Assembly: GCA_964036315.1 (NCBI GenBank)
Contig: OZ038480.1
Location: forward strand, 14,067,305 to 14,131,304
DNA: 64,000 bases
Source: Acanthosepion esculentum
Taxonomy: Eukaryota > Mollusca > Cephalopoda > Sepiida > Sepiidae
Reading direction: 5' to 3'
Below, one piece after another: positions 32,552 through 43,146 of this stretch. How positions within the stretch are numbered: position 1 is the stretch's first letter; each line of letters opens with the position of its first letter. A program made the position numbers and the translations under genes. Under the pieces are notes generated by a model, which did no database searches, had not been told where the DNA came from, and worked only from the letters and a program-made list of their open reading frames with translations.

Positions 32552-33010
32552 ACAAAAGCCTGAAGAAGTAGACGGTGATCGACCGCGACGTGGACAGACG
32601 AAATTTTGTGCAGCATGCAGAATAATGTGTCCTCAGGGTTGCCCACCGGAGATGAATGGAGGGACACCTATCCATGCGCGACATGACACTACAGACACCC
32701 CGGTATTATACAACTGTTGATCAGAGCAGCCGCTCAAGACGGTGCGCAAGAGTTAGGGTTCCTAACTACCAGTCGGAAACAGCAACCAGAAAACTGTCAG
32801 CTGTGTACCCTCAGAATGGAGAGGCATTGCCAAAGACTGCACACGTCACAGGAGAAACACAGCAGCCTCCAGTACAGAGGCCAGAGGGATAGGAAGAGAG
32901 AGATCCGGGAACCACTTCCTAAACAAGGTGTGATCTTCTACTCTTGTCCAAGAGAAGGGGGAAGAGTATTGACCGGACGGCAGGTGAGCCTACCTACTCC
33001 TATTACATAA
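32552..33010. other. LINE-associated GC-richer sequence, no clear ORF
   Basis: Adjoins the 5' side of the endonuclease ORF. Open frames exist on both strands but none shows a domain. It may be LINE 5' UTR or a fragment of an RTE-type ORF. Confidence 0.35.
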
Positions 33011-33239
33011 ACACACAGAGAAAAAAAAAGGCTACGGCTGACAAGTCCGAGTTGACAGCTGTAGACATACTTACCAATGGATAAGAATGGGATTTTATGT
33101 TTATGCCTTCCATTACATTAAGTTTTAACTTAGTATAAGTCCCATTGTCCTATCCTAAAGAACAAATTTGGTTTTCCAGTATAGCGGATGCGGCATAGAA
33201 TTCCAATTCACATGACAGCTAGCGTTCACTAATTGCCGA

Positions 33240-33430
33240 CTTCCATTCTGATGGTCACATAGTGGATTGTAGAGGCTGACTTTATATGTCACCAAGCTTT
33301 TCAGTTTTAAGGAACTGTGAGTTGGCGGGGGTCCCAATCGCCAACAATGGGCTTGAATTTTTCTTGTGTTCGAACAAATGTTTTCTTTTTTGGTGTGTAA
33401 AACTGTTCTTATGTTCTGTAATTCTTTGGT
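33240..33430 (-). repeat. LINE 5'/PLE terminus mosaic, copy 1
   Basis: Nearly identical to 34070-34260. On the minus strand both read HSSLKLKSLVTYKVSLY and adjoin a PLE-terminus phrase (HKKNSS). Confidence 0.7.
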
Positions 33431-33479
33431 AACAACGCAAAAAGTACTGAGCTGCTACGTGACATCTGAACGGTCTCCT

Positions 33480-33635
33480 CAAAGATGAAGAAGAGACTCG
33501 AGGCAACGGAGATATGGTTCTACAGAAGGATGCTAAGGATATCATGGACCGAGCGTGTGAGCAACGATGAGGTCTTGGAGAGGATGAAATCAAGGATGAC
33601 TGTGACTCAAGAAATGGATCTTGAATCCAAAGGTT
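33480..33635 (+). pseudogene. RTE-type LINE RT, C-terminal fragment
   Basis: Reads MKKRLEATEIWFYRRMLRIS then WTERVSNDEVLERM, a strongly conserved C-terminal block of RTE/L2-like LINE polymerases in lophotrochozoans. Truncated both sides. Confidence 0.75.
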
Positions 33636-33689
33636 CATTTCGATATTTTAAATATTTTTAGTGAAAGCATAATTTATAGATACCTCCAG

Positions 33690-33985
33690 AATATCTTACA
33701 GGAAACGTTATTCCAATCTGGACACTGTATTTGGGAAAGATATTAGACAGCAAACGGCATGCATGCGCATAGAGAATGAGTCCATAGAAAGGGGCGTAAG
33801 GCAAGGATGTGTCTTCTCACCGGACCTATTCATCCTATACAGCGAGGCGATTCTGAGAGAATTGGAAATCCTAATCGGATTCAGCATTTGCGGCCACAAT
33901 CTTAACAACATAAGATACGCAGATGACACAGTATTGATAGCAGACACGGAAAAGAAATTACAAAACAAAAGAAATGAAATGTTAA
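33690..33985 (+). pseudogene. RTE-type LINE RT, palm fragment
   Basis: Reads ERGVRQGCVFSPDLFILYSE, ILRELE, GHNLNNIRYADDTVLIADTE. The block contains RT motifs B (QGC..SP.LF..Y) and C (YADD). It lies downstream of its own C-terminal fragment (33480-33635), so the pieces are out of order. At 33985 it switches to an antisense LINE 5' sequence. Confidence 0.85.
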
Positions 33986-34165
33986 AGGGTTTAGTTGATT
34001 TTTTAAGATCTGGTTTAGGATTTCTTTTGGGATCGTTGTTAGATTCCGTGATGTGTAAATGCGGTGGCAAATAGTCACATAGTGGCTTGTAGAGGCTGAC
34101 TTTATATGTCACCAAGCTTTTCAGTTTCAAGGAACTGTGAGTTGGCGGGGGCTCCCCACCGCCCA
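33985..34165 (-). pseudogene. LINE endonuclease N-terminus, second copy
   Basis: The minus strand reads LPPHLHITESN, PKRNPKPDLKKSTKP, matching the start of the endonuclease ORF at 32551-32470, then breaks off after about 30 codons. Confidence 0.75.
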
Positions 34166-34870
34166 CAATGAGCTTGAATTTTTCTTGTGTTCGAAAAAGT
34201 GTTTTCTTTTTTGGAACAGAGTGTGTAAAAACTGTTCGTATGTTCTGTAATTCCGAGCCTTTTCACCTATACTTTTAGCCATTATCAAGGATGATTTCAT
34301 TTTTGATTTTTCATTGGGTGTATGGGTTATGTGTATGTTTCTAGAGTTACAGGGATGTTTCATCTTGCGAACACGGTCAGCACACTGTGGCCGTGTTCGT
34401 AGTTAATATTACTGAGTGTTGTCTTTTCGTTTTTTATTATTAAGGTTTCCATTATTTTTAATCTTTTTTTAAATGTGGATGAGGATAGTATGTTTGTATT
34501 TTCTACTAGTATGTTTCGGATGGAGTCTGGTAGATTTTCGTGTGGGTTTAAATGGGTTCTAATAGAGCTGTGTTCGGACAGGTGTAACATGAGGCGTCAG
34601 GATAGGCATGTAGTAATATCACCAATGTAATTATTTATGAATTCGATTTGATCAGGAACACAGTTCCTTAAGGGGCATTTGAACTCATAGATAAATTTCG
34701 TTCGTTGTAATTTTGCTTTTGCTGGTGTGTTGTTATTTTTTAGGATAAAGTTAGCTGTTTTAAATATTTTGTAGTAGATAATTTGATTTTTTTTTGTTCG
34801 GGTCAATTAGGATAGTGTATTTCTTTATGATATTTTTAGTTTAGTGTGAGTGTAGATGTTGCAACATCTA
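34166..34870 (-). pseudogene. Penelope-like element: GIY-YIG C-terminus and pLTR (diverged B subfamily)
   Basis: From 34860 down: IIYYKIFKTANFILKNN, FIYEFKCPLRNC (GIY-adjacent Cys), FINNYIGDITTCLS (YIG strand), one stop, then LHLSEHSSIRTHL, IRNILVENTNILSS, RLKIMETLIIK. The 3' region and pLTR (34160-34330) contain an HHR-like motif. 5'-truncated, no RT. Confidence 0.8.
34252..34291 (-). ncRNA. Hammerhead-like motif, family B (diverged)
   Basis: Stem I is TCC/GGA. The core is TTGATAA, stem II GGCTA pairs imperfectly, GAAA is present and mini stem III is A..T with GCTC at the cleavage position. Confidence 0.4.
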
Positions 34871-35345
34871 AGCTCAAACTAACGGTGTTACTATGGGAAA
34901 TCCGCTCGACCCGTACTTCCTCAATTATTGCATCAAAAATTTGATATAGAATATATCCATTTAATTGTTTCTTTCAGAACTTTCTTGCACGAGAGAGTAG
35001 TCATGGTAAGGTGTATGGTTAGCCTTAAAAAGAGGAGGTTTTATTAAATTAAACCCGGATATTAACCTTATAACATTAAATTTTCAACGGCTTTCACAGT
35101 TAAATTTCTAATTCCGACACCAACTCAATCTATACACCGGGGTTGAATAAGACTGACGAAGGTTTTTTTCGTCGGTGGAAATAGATCTATCCCCTCCACT
35201 CATATGAGGTAATTTTAGAATTTATTGTGTAATACTATTTTTTGGCTCTGATATAATAAATACATTGAGCTCTTTTTGTGGATCAGTTTTAATATTTTAT
35301 ATTACTAGGATCCACTTGGCTTATATACCAACGGATTTATTACCT
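34871..35345. other. Unassigned sequence
   Basis: No element recognised apart from a phrase near 35050 shared with 4495-4530. Confidence 0.3.
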
Positions 35346-35410
35346 TTATCATATATATATATATACATATATATATGTGTGTGTGTGTATGTATGTGTGT
35401 GTGTATATAT
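35346..35410. repeat. (TA)n(GT)n compound microsatellite
   Basis: Interrupted AT and GT units abutting a PLE pLTR. Confidence 0.9.
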
Positions 35411-35840
35411 AAATACAACAGACAAGGTGCTTTTATTTAGCGTTTTAAACAATTTCTCATGCGATCTAATATTTTTTTTCGGATGATGAATTATATAAAA
35501 ACTGTCCGAATGTTCTTTTTATCCGAGCGCTTTCGGCTATACATTTAGCCATTTTCAAGGATTAAATATTTTAACTGTTAAATAAGAAATAGTTTGTTGT
35601 ATGTATGTTTTATAAAATGTTTTCATTTTTCAAAAAACTGTCATGACATGGTATCCATGTTCAAAGTTAATATTATTAAGTGTTGTTTTTTTTTCTTTTT
35701 ATTAATAAGGCTTCCATTATTTTTAGCCTTTTTTTGCATGTAGATGATGCTATTATATTAGTGTTGTCAACAAGTATGTTACGAATAGTGTCCGGTAGGT
35801 TTCCATCAAAATTTAAATGAGATCTAATTGAGCTATGAAA
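35411..35840 (-). pseudogene. Penelope-like element 3' end (B family)
   Basis: Minus strand: SSIRSHLNFDGNLPDTIRNI, VDNTNIIASST, KKRLKIMEALLIK (C-terminal helices of the GIY-YIG protein), then 3' UTR and pLTR (35411-35575). 5'-truncated; (TA)n on both sides. Confidence 0.8.
35521..35562 (-). ncRNA. Hammerhead ribozyme-like motif, family B
   Basis: As at 4950-4991, with the core TTGAAAA. Stem I ATCC/GGAT and stem II GGCTA/TAGCC are intact. Confidence 0.5.
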
Positions 35841-35852
35841 AAATATATATTA

Positions 35853-35853
35853 A

Positions 35854-35895
<42 letters not shown>
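35853..35895. repeat. (TA)n microsatellite
   Basis: AT run, right flank of the PLE fragment. Confidence 0.9.
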
Positions 35896-35897
<2 letters not shown>

Positions 35898-36690
35898 CCT
35901 ATTATTCCTCTCTCCTGAATAACGTTTTCTCCAGTAATCGCTCGAACCTTAGTGGCTTCAATGCCTTGCTTGGGGTGAATAATTAAAATAAAAAAATCAA
36001 CCGAAATTCGAACTCGTCTCTCTGCTCACTATTTCCATGACACTTGCCGATACATAACCCGTATATCAAGCCAGGTGGCAAGAGTACGCAGTTGCCTGTG
36101 CTATTTAACCCATATATACGTTTAGAGGGAGGGATTAAGAAGTGATATATTCTTAAACCTTCCCAATGGTATTTGTGAGAAAGTGAATGCAACGAAGTCG
36201 ACCAGAATTCCAATTCTGCTCCTTCGTTTCCATTTTCGAGTCGCTAACAGTTACACTACCTCTACCCATGTAGAAGCAAAAGAAGAAGGCTGTTACACAC
36301 ATTGTTAACCTTGTCAGAAGACCAGCTTTCATTATTCGTTGCCTCAGTTCCTGTGTCGTTTTCAGTGTGGCACTTGACTCTTTTGATGGCAACTTTGAAG
36401 GCGATTTTGTTTTATGCCGAGAATATAAGTAGAAAGACATGTGCTCGCTAATCAGCTTTAATTATTTCTTAGATGGAGCCTTTCCAGACCCAACCCACTT
36501 GTCCCCTATCCGCTTCACGCCCAACCCTCGACTAACCTCCCTTAATTATCTTCAGCATTTTATAATTGGGTTTGCAATTACATTTTGAAATTATGTTCGC
36601 GTTTTTTTAATTCTTTGTTGCTTCAGTTTTATTTGATAACGGTAGAGTCGAGATTTCAACTCATTCTTGCACTTATATATACATACATAT
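35896..36690. other. Unassigned sequence with weak tRNA-like stretch
   Basis: 36190-36265 read on the minus strand has an A-box-like GGTAGTGTAACTG; too degenerate to call. 35950-35985 carries the LINE 3' tail phrase CTTGCTTGGGGTGAA. Confidence 0.3.
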
Positions 36691-36701
36691 ATCTATATCT
36701 A

Positions 36702-36791
<90 letters not shown>
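36690..36791. repeat. (TA)n(GT)n compound microsatellite
   Basis: About 20 AT then about 27 GT units. Confidence 0.95.
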
Positions 36792-36792
<1 letters not shown>

Positions 36793-36894
36793 ATTACGGA
36801 GAGAAAAAGACGTCGAAATAAAAAGAGATATGTGGATACATATATGCATGTGTACATATGGGCATAAACTTATTTACAATTATATAATGCAGTT

Positions 36895-36967
<73 letters not shown>

Positions 36968-36980
36968 CTGTGTGTGCGCT
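36895..36980. repeat. (TA)n(GT)n compound microsatellite
   Basis: Interrupted AT then GT units. Confidence 0.9.
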
Positions 36981-37147
36981 CGCGCGTGTGTGTATTTGAA
37001 AAGATATTAGCGCGTTATCTATGCGTGAAAAACCTTTTCCACTATTCTTTCTATTCAGATAAGAGATGACGTTTTAACTTACTTATACGTCTTGCAAGAT
37101 TGGCTTCTCAGTGATCTCGTCAATTACTTTTAATTTCATCTCTTCCC

Positions 37148-37179
<32 letters not shown>

Positions 37180-37917
37180 TGCACCTATCCATCAAAGGTG
37201 GTCATCGCTAGGATAAAATGCGCCAGGAAATCCTTTCTAAATTTGCGGTATTATCAGTGTGTTCAGGTTTTTTCTTTCATGTATTTCATGTTTTTTTAGG
37301 ATATGGACGATAATGACACTCCACAACTTCCTATTCTTTATAGGTTTAAGTAACACTCTTCTTCCCTCCCAATTCATATTCTACCTTCAATATGCATAAT
37401 CCCATTTTTTTTTGTTTCTTCTCATTAATTCAGCCGACAACTTTTGTCATTTTAACGATTTATTGTAATTTTTCCAATTTTTAGATACATTATTGTATAT
37501 CGGGATCAAAATTATTTTTTTTCTGTTTTGTTGAAGTACTTTTGATTGTCTCAGTCCATGAACTGGGTGTTTCTCGAATGGTGGACACAACAGATGTTAT
37601 ATTGAAGTGTGTATAAACTATTTAATATGCGTACGTATAAAAAAAATAACAAAACGTATAAATATTGAATAGACGCTTTTCCGTTTAACCGTGATATATG
37701 TCGTGATATATGTCCCCTAAATTGCTCAAGGAGAGATATGCATTTTCAAAATTGCTTTAATAAAATGGCTTCTCATACTTTAATGGAAAAGCACATCTGG
37801 CTTAAAGATAGTTAACTATGTTAAAACGCATACGGTTCTAAATTGTTGAAGTTCATTTGACTTTAAAAAGTATGGATGACTGCCCAAACCGGTGTAACCA
37901 CTAAGCATTAAATGTTC

Positions 37918-37924
<7 letters not shown>
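36981..37924. other. Unassigned sequence with (ATT)n at 37148-37180
   Basis: Nothing else recognised. Confidence 0.35.

Positions 37925-37981
<57 letters not shown>
37925..37981. repeat. (TA)n microsatellite
   Basis: About 28 AT units. Confidence 0.95.
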
Positions 37982-37985
<4 letters not shown>

Positions 37986-38095
37986 TCCCAAGAGGATAGA
38001 ATCCAGTTCTTTTTTAATTTGTAGGTCTGATGAATTGGATCGTGATTACGATTCCAATATAATAAATTATAACAATGGAATATTAGTATCTGATC

Positions 38096-38100
<5 letters not shown>
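37982..38100 (+). repeat. Repeat with CTGATGA box and hairpin
   Basis: Inverted relative to 3921-4010. CTGATGA is followed by a stem ATTGG.TCGT/ACGA..CCAAT; GAAA is absent. Both ends are (TA)n. Confidence 0.55.

Positions 38101-38166
<66 letters not shown>
38101..38166. repeat. (TA)n microsatellite
   Basis: About 33 AT units. Confidence 0.95.
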
Positions 38167-38169
<3 letters not shown>

Positions 38170-38341
38170 GAAATATAGTCTTAAGGTGTGATATATTTAT
38201 GGGATAAAGTGCTCAATATCAGAGTTAGAGCGTGTGTAAATATAAAAGTGAACATTGAAGTCAAAATTGAAGTGGCCTGACGATTGCGTCTTGCATGAAA
38301 CAGACTGTCGCCTCTAAGTGTTGACTTCAATGTTCACTTTT

Positions 38342-38344
<3 letters not shown>
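38167..38344. repeat. Family E inverted element between (TA)n arrays
   Basis: 38167-38265 is the minus-oriented tail; 38274-38344 is the plus-oriented ribozyme half. Only one ribozyme block is kept. Confidence 0.8.
38274..38312 (+). ncRNA. Hammerhead ribozyme-like motif, family E (best copy)
   Basis: Stem I is GGC (38274-38276) with GCC (38310-38312), plus two further pairs after a mismatch. The core CTGACGA (38277-38283) is consensus. Stem II is TTGC/GCA. GAAA is 38297-38300. Mini stem III pairs 38300-38302 with 38306-38308 around a GAC loop. Cleavage would follow GTC (C38309). Confidence 0.65.

Positions 38345-38386
<42 letters not shown>
38345..38386. repeat. (TA)n microsatellite
   Basis: About 21 AT units. 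Confidence 0.95.
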
Positions 38387-38391
<5 letters not shown>

Positions 38392-38930
38392 TTAAAAGCC
38401 AGGAGATCTGTTGAATCTGCTAAGTTTGGGTTCAACCTTACTCTTTCCTGGTCTGATGCAACTGACCATTAACCTTTTATGTGTTATATAGTCTGTCTGT
38501 GGAGGACAATATATATACTTCTGAACAATTTAATTCGGTTGAGCTCTTTGGGGAGGAAGTGTGGGTATGTAAACAGTGACTATTACGGCTTATAATGCAA
38601 AAGTCTTCGGTAAAGCGAACCGAGTTCTTACAGTAACTGTGTTTATCTAAAAAAATAAATACGCTTAAATTCACTTTCAAACCCTGCCGAATTGTAAATA
38701 TGGGGACTAGTTAGTATTTTCATAGAGACAGTGAGGTATTATGGTGGTTGTAGTAAGAAAGTTATGTATGAATGTGTTGTTTTGGTGTAAGGAATATATT
38801 GTTCGCACGATTCGGTCAGTTTTTGCGGCTAGCTAAGTTATAGTTAAGACAGAAGAAGACCGTCCTTTTCCCAATCCCCACTTGTGCCACATTTCTGTTT
38901 ATTTTACAGAATAAATATCACTTTTAAACC
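38387..38930. other. Unassigned sequence
   Basis: No element recognised. Confidence 0.3.
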
Positions 38931-38936
38931 ATGCCG

Positions 38937-39012
38937 TGCGCCAACGGCTTAGTGGTAGAATCCCCCGACTGACGCCAATTCAGTCGGGTTTCGATTCTAG
39001 CTAGAGGCAACC
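38937..39012 (+). repeat. tRNA-like sequence (SINE head or pseudo-tRNA)
   Basis: The A-box CGGCTTAGTGGTAGA and B-box GGTTTCGATTC are well spaced. An unusually long 7-bp anticodon-side stem (CCGACTG/CAGTCGG) argues against a functional tRNA. Confidence 0.5.
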
Positions 39013-39189
39013 GGCTATCTAGCCACACTTATGAGCTGTGATACAGCACAACAGTCTGGCTTTAGATGACAATATATATAGTATATTTTTAAGTTACTAT
39101 TGTCCACAAGATTTTTGAAAATTCCAAATTCTATCTCTTTGTTTTTTATTTTCTTTACAATATTCGAATAAGATTTCGTACTTTAATTT

Positions 39190-39255
39190 TTAAAAGCGGA
39201 AAATTACAGTAAAAATAACTAGATCATGTCTGTTATTTTATAATAAAACATGCTA

Positions 39256-39333
<78 letters not shown>

Positions 39334-39441
39334 TCAATATAGCATATATAAATAATCGAACTACCGTCAAGGACACATGGCACAGTGGATAAAGGTGTGA
39401 CAGGTCCCAGAGAGTGTGAGTTCAATACCCGGTTAAGGCAG
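39190..39441 (+). repeat. Local duplication, copy 1, with (TA)n(GT)n
   Basis: Matches 40157-40441 along its whole length apart from microsatellite length. Contains (TA)n(GT)n at 39258-39333 and the head of an HHR-SINE. Confidence 0.9.
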
Positions 39442-39680
39442 TGGAGAACTTCAGAGGGAAAAATTAACAGGAGATAACTGATAACTGAACGGGGAACTAG
39501 AACAGTCTACCCCAGTGAGCGAAATAAACGGTTCAGTTCGACATTCCAACCACCTGAAGAAGGCCGGAGCGTACAACGGCCGAAACGTTGTAATAAATAT
39601 GGCGACAAAGATGAGGAAAAGAGTCCGAATAACGTAAATAATGTACATAATACCTCATCACAGAAATATAGATAGATAAT
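39370..39680 (+). repeat. HHR-SINE, full-length copy
   Basis: tRNA-like head (39375-39440: A-box GGCACAGTGGATAAAGG, B-box GAGTTCAATACCC), body, ribozyme block and tail ending CTCATCACAGAAATATAGA. Confidence 0.8.
39551..39593 (+). ncRNA. Hammerhead ribozyme-like motif, family F
   Basis: Core CTGAAGA (39554-39560), stem II GGCCG/CGGCC (5 bp) and GAAAC (39582-39586) intact. Stem I is reduced to 2-3 bp because GTGA has become GTAA. Confidence 0.45.
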
Positions 39681-39769
39681 CAATGCAGTTATTAATAAGA
39701 AGAGTTGAAATTAATACATGCAAAATTTCGTAGCTCTTTTACATCCTATGAAGCTTTCCGCCCAATCTC

Positions 39770-39851
<82 letters not shown>

Positions 39852-40156
39852 GTGTGTACGTTAACAAATTTATAACTTTATTTGTATTTGCGATAGAAAC
39901 AGTCTGTAAAAAATGTTATAAAGTTTAATGTACCTAGTTTTAAATATAGCTAAAATAACTAATGTGATTTCAGGCATTACTGTAAATCAGTTGGCAAATG
40001 TTTTCCGTGAACTGCAAAATCCTATTACCCTTTGTATTGCTAATGATGCAGGACATGTGGAAACTTAAATAAAATTTCAAGAAAACTTTAAAAAATATAG
40101 ATTTACTTCTTTCTAATCCTTTTCACAAATTATTTCTATCGCAAATAGATTAAATG
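39681..40156. other. (TA)n 39772-39849 in unassigned sequence
   Basis: One long (TA)n array; nothing else recognised. Confidence 0.5.
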
Positions 40157-40224
40157 TTTAAAAGCGGAAAATTACAGTAAAAATAACTAGATCATGTCTG
40201 TTATTTTATGATAAAACATGCTAG

Positions 40225-40258
<34 letters not shown>

Positions 40259-40277
40259 TATATATAGATATATATAC

Positions 40278-40330
<53 letters not shown>

Positions 40331-40440
40331 CGATATAGCATATATAAATAATCGAACTACCGTCAAGGACACATGGCACAGTAGATAAAGGCGTGACAGG
40401 TCCCAGAGAATGTAAGTTCAATACCCGATTAAGGCAGTGG

Positions 40441-40441
<1 letters not shown>
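40157..40441 (+). repeat. Local duplication, copy 2, with (TA)n(GT)n
   Basis: As 39190-39441. Here the HHR-SINE stops after its head at (TA)n. Confidence 0.9.
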
Positions 40442-40513
<72 letters not shown>

Positions 40514-40527
40514 GAGAGAGAGAGAGA
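40442..40527. repeat. (TA)n(GA)n compound microsatellite
   Basis: About 14 AT then about 28 AG units. Confidence 0.95.
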
Positions 40528-41317
40528 TCTATAAAAGGCAGGATGTGTTTGTGAGTGTAACGAATGCACGGCCGCAATTTTCGACGGATTTGCACCAAAA
40601 TTTACATGCACACGCTCCAAGTTAGTGGGAAAGCCAAGACCGACTTTGCATTTTCCAACTCCCATCGATAGTGGAAATAATCGATTTTTTCATGCTTCTA
40701 CGGCAGTTTTCATGTAGTTTGCAGTCATTTTTACTGGCCAGAGTGAGAGCCTATCGCTGGTTCCCACGAATAGGCAGGAAAAATTTCTTGGCCAGCGTGA
40801 AAGCCAACATTTGACTGACACGAATGTTAACTTACATGCAGTAAAAAAATCGATAGCTGTATTCGTCACAAGTGGGAAAATTTTAAATCTGCATGGCACT
40901 TTACTCCAGTTGGCTCATTCGCTTGCTTAAACTCAACGTTGATTCTGATTCCACAGAACTGTGTTGGGTGTGAACAAGTTGAATTTGTTGTTGAAGTTGA
41001 ACAAGTTGAATTTGTTGTTAACATTCTTTTTTCGTTCGGTTTTTCCAGTTACGAGTACTTTTTTAAAGCTGATCATTTTGTGTTCATTTTGTTTAGTTCT
41101 TTTTTCGTAACAGATTTAATGTTTAGTATAGAGCTGAGAAAAAATTCGCAGTGTGAGATAGGCAAGAAGTAAGGCATGTAGCAACATCAGCACGGCAAAG
41201 GGCACTCCTTTAAAATCAAGGAAGGGCAAAAATGTTTTAAGTCAAGTGATAGCGATTGCTGTATGAGTCATACGATTTTTGAATCAAGCACGGGCAACGC
41301 CGGGCCATGCTGCTAGT
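40528..41317 (+). mobile_element. Putative Helentron/Helitron-like non-autonomous element
   Basis: The 3' end CGGGCAACGCCGGGC followed by CTGCTAGT matches the hairpin-plus-CTAG terminus common in animal Helentrons. The 5' side begins ATCTATAAAAGGCAGGATGTG, a familiar start in such repeats. No Rep/helicase coding. The 77-codon frame at 40939-41172 is not recognised. Confidence 0.5.
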
Positions 41318-41690
41318 ATATAAGGACTAAAGCTATTTCGAAAACATTGATTATATAATGGCCTCAATTGGGTGACACCCCGGCAATAGCGCACCATTTT
41401 ACCACGCACTGAAATTTTTCCTCAAGTTATTACAGTTCCGGATACATGGGGCTGCATCTTCAAATTAATATTAGAACTTCTTAATATATTTACTCTGAAT
41501 CTGAATATATATACAAATACATCTACACAACAAACTTTGTACGATTACAACTTTTATAACTTTGGTTATAAATGATAATAAATTTGAGAATAATCGAAGA
41601 AATCCAGCGAAAGTCACCCATGAAATAAAAAAAATCGTATGGAAAGTAAGGACCTACGTACATCAAATTGTCTTATATATTTACAGAGGA
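41318..41690. other. Unassigned; possible PLE remainder
   Basis: No motif seen; may belong to the PLE whose coding sequence is recognisable from about 41690. Confidence 0.3.
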
Positions 41691-42197
41691 CAAATGCATA
41701 GACAATACAGCATGGATGAAAAGGCCCTTAAGTCTATAATACACCATAATGTGTTTCCTGTTGATTCTAACAAAGCCTTAAAACTTAATATATATTATAG
41801 TAAATTTAAAACCTCTAACCTGATAATGAGCAATAACCTTTCTCCAGTTGCTGCGGTTGTTGATAGAACCAATGTTGTGTATGAGTTTAAATGGCCTATG
41901 GAAGAATGTTCTTCTAATCCACATACATATATTGGATTTACAACCACCCGGCTCTCCAGAAGATTAACTATGCATCTTAATAATTCTAGCTCCATTGAAC
42001 AACATATTGTGTCACATACTGTTTCCCTTAGGCAATCTGATATACGTAAAATACTTATAGATAATACTAAAATTATAGATAAACATACAGACATTAGACG
42101 CCTTAAAATTTTAGAAGCATTACATATTAAAAGCAAAAGACCTCTTATTAATCGTATAGATTACAATATTTCTGGAAGCATCCTACAATGTTTATAA
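41690..42197 (+). CDS. Penelope-like element GIY-YIG endonuclease (second family), 5'-truncated
   Basis: Open to a stop at 42197. Recognisable order: HRQYSMDEKALK, then FPVDSNKALKLNIYY and KTSNLIMSNN (linker after RT), VVYEFKWP (GIY strand, usually YKF.CP; Cys replaced by Trp), TYIGFTTTRLSRRLTMHLNN (YIG strand plus Arg helix), then IRKILIDNTKIID and RLKILEALHIKSKRPLINR. The endonuclease nicks target DNA for reverse transcription. RT motifs are absent, so the copy is truncated although this frame has no lesion. An HHR-like motif lies 228 bp downstream. Confidence 0.85.
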
Positions 42198-42424
42198 TAT
42201 ATTTAAATTTTATAACGTAATCTTCGATCTTTTGGCTTGTATATAAAAATCTTTTTCACGCTGTCACATGATAAAAATCTTCGCCATGCACGTGATAACA
42301 TCATCGCGTCTTTTGAAATTAAAAGGATTTTAACGTTTATTTAGTTTGTAAAAACTGTAGCAACATGATTACGCTACAAGACAATTGGCAAATGTTTTTA
42401 AAAAAATTTTGACTAAAAAAATTT

Positions 42425-42466
42425 TGACCCTGAAGATGAACAATGATATTCGAAAGTACTAGGTTA
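42425..42466 (+). ncRNA. Hammerhead ribozyme-like motif, family C (PLE 3' region)
   Basis: Stem I is 42425-42429 with 42462-42466 (5 bp, one G-U). The core CTGAAGA (42430-42436) is consensus. Stem II is GAA/TTC (3 bp, 8-nt loop). GAAA is 42452-42455. Mini stem III is AG/CT with TA loop, cleavage after CTA. Sits in the 3' region of a PLE, where such ribozymes are documented. Confidence 0.7.
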
Positions 42467-42607
42467 TCGTACGGACAATATTTATTTCGATATCATTTTC
42501 AAATAAAAAGTCTCATTAGAAAATATGTGAAAATTCTAAAGAAAATATGCAAGACTATGTTGCCTTTAACATTCAATACATGTTTAAAAGAAAAGTTGCT
42601 GCCAAAT

Positions 42608-42609
<2 letters not shown>

Positions 42610-42648
<39 letters not shown>
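42610..42648. repeat. (TA)n microsatellite
   Basis: About 20 AT units. Confidence 0.95.
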
Positions 42649-42655
<7 letters not shown>

Positions 42656-42717
42656 GGATAAAATAACTGAAAAAAAATTGGGTGTTTTTTTTAAGTTATT
42701 TTATCCATATATTATAT
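42645..42717. repeat. Inverted repeat, arms about 24 bp
   Basis: 42649-42668 and 42694-42713 are perfect reverse complements, extendable into flanking AT. Spacer 25 bp. Confidence 0.9.
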
Positions 42718-42750
42718 AAATATCAAGAAAGTATACGTGGCTTCTCATTA

Positions 42751-42851
<101 letters not shown>

Positions 42852-42900
42852 AGCAGTTAAAGTATGAAGCTTGACATTACTAGACATATTAAAAACGGGC

Positions 42901-42936
42901 GATGCAACCGGTTTCGCTCCCGCTCTTCAGGCTTCC
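42901..42936 (-). ncRNA. Hammerhead ribozyme-like motif, family D
   Basis: Core CTGAAGA, stem II GC[GGGA]GC (GNRA-type loop), GAAAC, mini stem III AC/GT. Stem I has one internal mismatch. Confidence 0.6.
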
Positions 42937-43146
42937 AGCGGGAGATTTAATTTAAATTAAAAAACACTGAAAATGTACAATGAAAAGGAAATGTGGAGGA
43001 GGAGGGAAAAATATGAGCAAAAGGAGCTAGAGGCAAATGACATCGAGCCCCAACAAACACTCACGTTGTTTGCATAAAGGAAGGCTTGCGGGACCCGATG
43101 TAAAGTGCATTTTCTGTGTTTTTAAATTTAAATTAAATCTCCCGTT

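Noticed and set aside
31936..32667. 243-codon minus-strand ORF
   Set aside because: Shadow frame of the LINE endonuclease at 31670-32551, whose motifs are clear in the other frame.
37982..38060. CTGATGA plus long hairpin as a hammerhead
   Set aside because: The sequence after the hairpin lacks GAAA in both this copy and 3921-4010.
38937..39012. Functional tRNA gene
   Set aside because: A and B boxes are present but the cloverleaf fails (over-long anticodon-side stem, poor acceptor pairing); reported as tRNA-like only.
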